A model generated the notes under the pieces. The model did no database searches. It saw only the letters and a list, made by a program, of their open reading frames with translations, and was not told where the DNA came from. The translations under genes were made by a program, and so were the position numbers. From NCBI GenBank assembly GCA_014529385.2, contig CM043942.1, positions 55,551,340 to 55,613,339 on the forward strand: a DNA stretch of 62,000 bases, given 5' to 3'. The stretch comes from Adiantum capillus-veneris (Eukaryota; Streptophyta; Polypodiopsida; Polypodiales; Pteridaceae). Shown piece by piece: positions 60,683 through 62,000 of this stretch (positions are counted from its first letter, which is position 1; each line of letters starts with the position of its first letter).

Positions 60683-61825
60683 CTATGGTTCTGGTGTAGA
60701 GGGTTCGTCTAGTGGATAATAGACAGAGTTCGCCGCATATCCATTGAGCTCGTCGTAGTATGCATGCATAGGTACCAAAGCCTTCTCGTCCAACTTAGTT
60801 ACTGTGGGTGTGTATCTTATGCCGACTGGTCGTAATCCTGGTAGAGGTGGTTGTTGTCCCAACACTGGTTGTGGTCTTTCTACGCCTACAGGTCCTGGTA
60901 GGTTGCCTGTTTGATATCTAGGCATCGATGGGACTTGAGGAGATGTCGCCTGAGCTTGCGGAGCATATGGTCGTTCTCTCACATATCCCTTGTTATAATA
61001 ACACTCCTCCGTCCCATGGTTTGTCCATTTTTGTTCAATCGCACACCATTTTGGTTGTTTAGCTTGTGGTTTGGAATACAAGGTAATCTTTTTAAGCACT
61101 TCCTCTACAAGCTGCTCTTGGCTTACCGCTACTTCCCCCTTCAGTGTTGTCTTAGCAGACTTGCCTCCGCTTTGTTGTGAGGAAGAATCATCGTCAAGAT
61201 CCTTGAACTCACCCTCTTTGTAGACCGCACAATCGTCCACAAGGTATAGAGCTTCCTTGGTTAAATCATTCAACGTAGTGCTCCTTTTCATATGTAAGTC
61301 CTTTTGAAGATCTGCATTCCTTAGTCCTTGGATAAATATAAGCATAAGTCTGGACTGAGTTGGCAGTTCTTCCATGGGACAGAACTTAACATATCTTTTT
61401 AATCGGAGGGCGGCCTTCCGCATGGACTCTCCATCTTTCTGTTTGAATTTATGGATTTGCGAGACTGTATTATGAGCTATCCCCCTTTGTGATAATTCCT
61501 CGATAAACTCGTCAAACACTTCCTCCATAGACTCAAAGTCTCTTCGCTCCACCGAGTCAAACCATGTAGCCGCATCATCCTCTAAGGGTAACCTGAATCT
61601 TGCAAATTGGGTAGGAAAGTCTAGCACCTCTTTAGCTCTAATTACACGCACAAAGGCTGCTACATGATCTCTTGGATCCCTGCTTCCCATATATTTCTTG
61701 TTTACCCATTTTTGCACTTGAGAAGGTCTAATTCTACGATGGTCTCCAAATCTCATCATGGGATCTCCCCGTCCTAGTCGATAAACCTCCTCTGGTCTCC
61801 TGTAGTGGCCAGGTTCCTCTCCCAA
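60683..61825 (-). CDS. Gag domain segment
   Basis: Open segment of the polyprotein that carries the Retrotrans_gag region, followed by a proline/glutamine-rich linker (PYAPQAQATSPQVPSMPRY) and ending at TAG after DEPSTPEP. The frame is open upstream to 62000, so the apparent start at 61825 is not real. Confidence 0.7.
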   Translation of the reverse strand: MGEEPGHYRRPEEVYRLGRGDPMMRFGDHRRIRPSQVQKWVNKKYMGSRDPRDHVAAFVRVIRAKEVLDFPTQFARFRLPLEDDAATWFDSVERRDFESMEEVFDEFIEELSQRGIAHNTVSQIHKFKQKDGESMRKAALRLKRYVKFCPMEELPTQSRLMLIFIQGLRNADLQKDLHMKRSTTLNDLTKEALYLVDDCAVYKEGEFKDLDDDSSSQQSGGKSAKTTLKGEVAVSQEQLVEEVLKKITLYSKPQAKQPKWCAIEQKWTNHGTEECYYNKGYVRERPYAPQAQATSPQVPSMPRYQTGNLPGPVGVERPQPVLGQQPPLPGLRPVGIRYTPTVTKLDEKALVPMHAYYDELNGYAANSVYYPLDEPSTPEP

Positions 61826-62000
61826 TGGTGCTCCTAATCCATAATTTCTAGCGGTTCTTGTGAGAGATGGTTCATCTCTCCAAACTCGTTCTCGGGGTGT
61901 TCTTCCAAGCTCACTTGACCCCTGAGTCTTTGGCTTACTCTCTCCTTGATACTGTGCATAGAGTGGTGGTTCTTGTAAATCCCTTAACCCTCGTGCGGTT

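Larger units (their letters stand above)
52807..62000 (-). mobile_element. Large non-autonomous LTR element: gag-PR plus two extra ORFs, no pol
   Basis: Order on the minus strand from the window edge: gag, CCHC, protease (62000-58295), spacer with palindromes (58294-57218), ORF2 (57217-55566), ORF3 (55542-53758), PPT (53725-53710), 3' LTR (53709-52807). No RT, RNase H or integrase motif lies between protease and LTR, although that is where pol belongs. Elements with LTRs and gag but no pol (LARD or TR-GAG types) are known in plants. This one also has a protease and two extra ORFs. The 5' LTR lies beyond the window, so pol located elsewhere in the element is not strictly excluded. Confidence 0.7.
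58295..62000 (-). pseudogene. Gag-CCHC-protease polyprotein, three in-frame stops
   Basis: A single frame open from the window edge to a stop at 58295, about 1235 codons. It is broken only by TAG 60683-60685, TGA 60182-60184 and TAG 59960-59962. Gag: DHVAAFVRVIRAKEVLDFPT, RFRLPLEDDAATWFDSVERR, FIEELSQRGIAHNT, ESMRKAALRLKRYVKFCP (Retrotrans_gag pattern). Zinc knuckle: CYKCGGDHWLRECP, with a second Cys pair YCTECG, near 60440-60520. Protease: EILDSGAGIAIATKLLWEKW near 59085-59115 and YEIILGRPFMRQLKMVQDWG near 58850-58910, the active-site and flap-distal motifs of retropepsins. The C-terminal 150 residues after the protease have no RT similarity. The N-terminus lies beyond the window. Confidence 0.85.

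Overview
The window is nuclear DNA of a land plant with a large, repeat-rich genome. It is packed with decayed retrotransposons (Copia, a chromodomain Gypsy, LINE remnants), one rolling-circle transposon and very long AG/CT, GT and poly-C microsatellites, and it contains one 200-N assembly gap. I see no convincing host gene, no rRNA or tRNA gene and no CRISPR array. Lineage cannot be fixed from the sequence. A fern, lycophyte or other big-genome plant would fit, but that is an inference.

Layout, left to right. (1) 477-1260, minus strand: 3' end of a LINE with a zf-RVT remnant. (2) 1789-8346, minus strand: a broken Helentron-like rolling-circle transposon. Reading right to left it has an RPA/OB-fold-like ORF, an unrecognised ORF, the Rep domain (HUH and YxxxY motifs), a PIF1-type helicase and a C-terminal exonuclease/endonuclease/phosphatase-type endonuclease. 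(3) 8522-10194, plus strand: a 5'-truncated Copia (RT-RNase H), its PPT and the start of its 3' LTR. (4) 12028-12970: a LINE ORF1-like remnant, followed by huge CT repeats. (5) 13.6-23 kb: mostly unrecognised AT-rich DNA with several tandem duplications, a MITE-like inverted-repeat element and one degenerate reading frame broken only by TGA codons. (6) About 23.1-24.5 kb: tail of another LTR element, cut off by the gap. (7) 24738-31621, plus strand: a chromovirus Gypsy whose gag-PR-RT-RH-IN frame is almost intact, with a frameshifted, truncated integrase end, an out-of-frame chromodomain and a 1.6-kb 3' LTR. (8) 31.6-33.7 and 39.6-41.5 kb: two copies of a 2-kb block holding a minus-strand Copia gag and a plus-strand LTR-like unit. 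The second copy continues into Copia protease and integrase (38.2-39.4 kb). (9) 42-49.3 kb: further copies of the same LTR-like family and an internally deleted Copia. (10) 49.3-52.8 kb: nothing recognised.

The most unusual item is at the right edge, on the minus strand. From 52807 to beyond 62000 lies an LTR retrotransposon with a 3' LTR at 52807-53709 and its PPT just inside. Its gag-CCHC-protease polyprotein runs off the window. No reverse transcriptase, RNase H or integrase lies between protease and 3' LTR. In their place are a spacer with four copies of an 18-bp perfect or near-perfect palindrome and two further same-strand ORFs with strong coiled coils. It looks like a large non-autonomous element that supplies its own Gag and protease and carries accessory genes, presumably mobilised by the RT and IN of a partner.

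Several polyproteins are broken mainly by in-frame TAA, TAG or TGA codons where CAA, CAG or CGA would be expected. This fits C-to-T decay of methylated, silenced elements.
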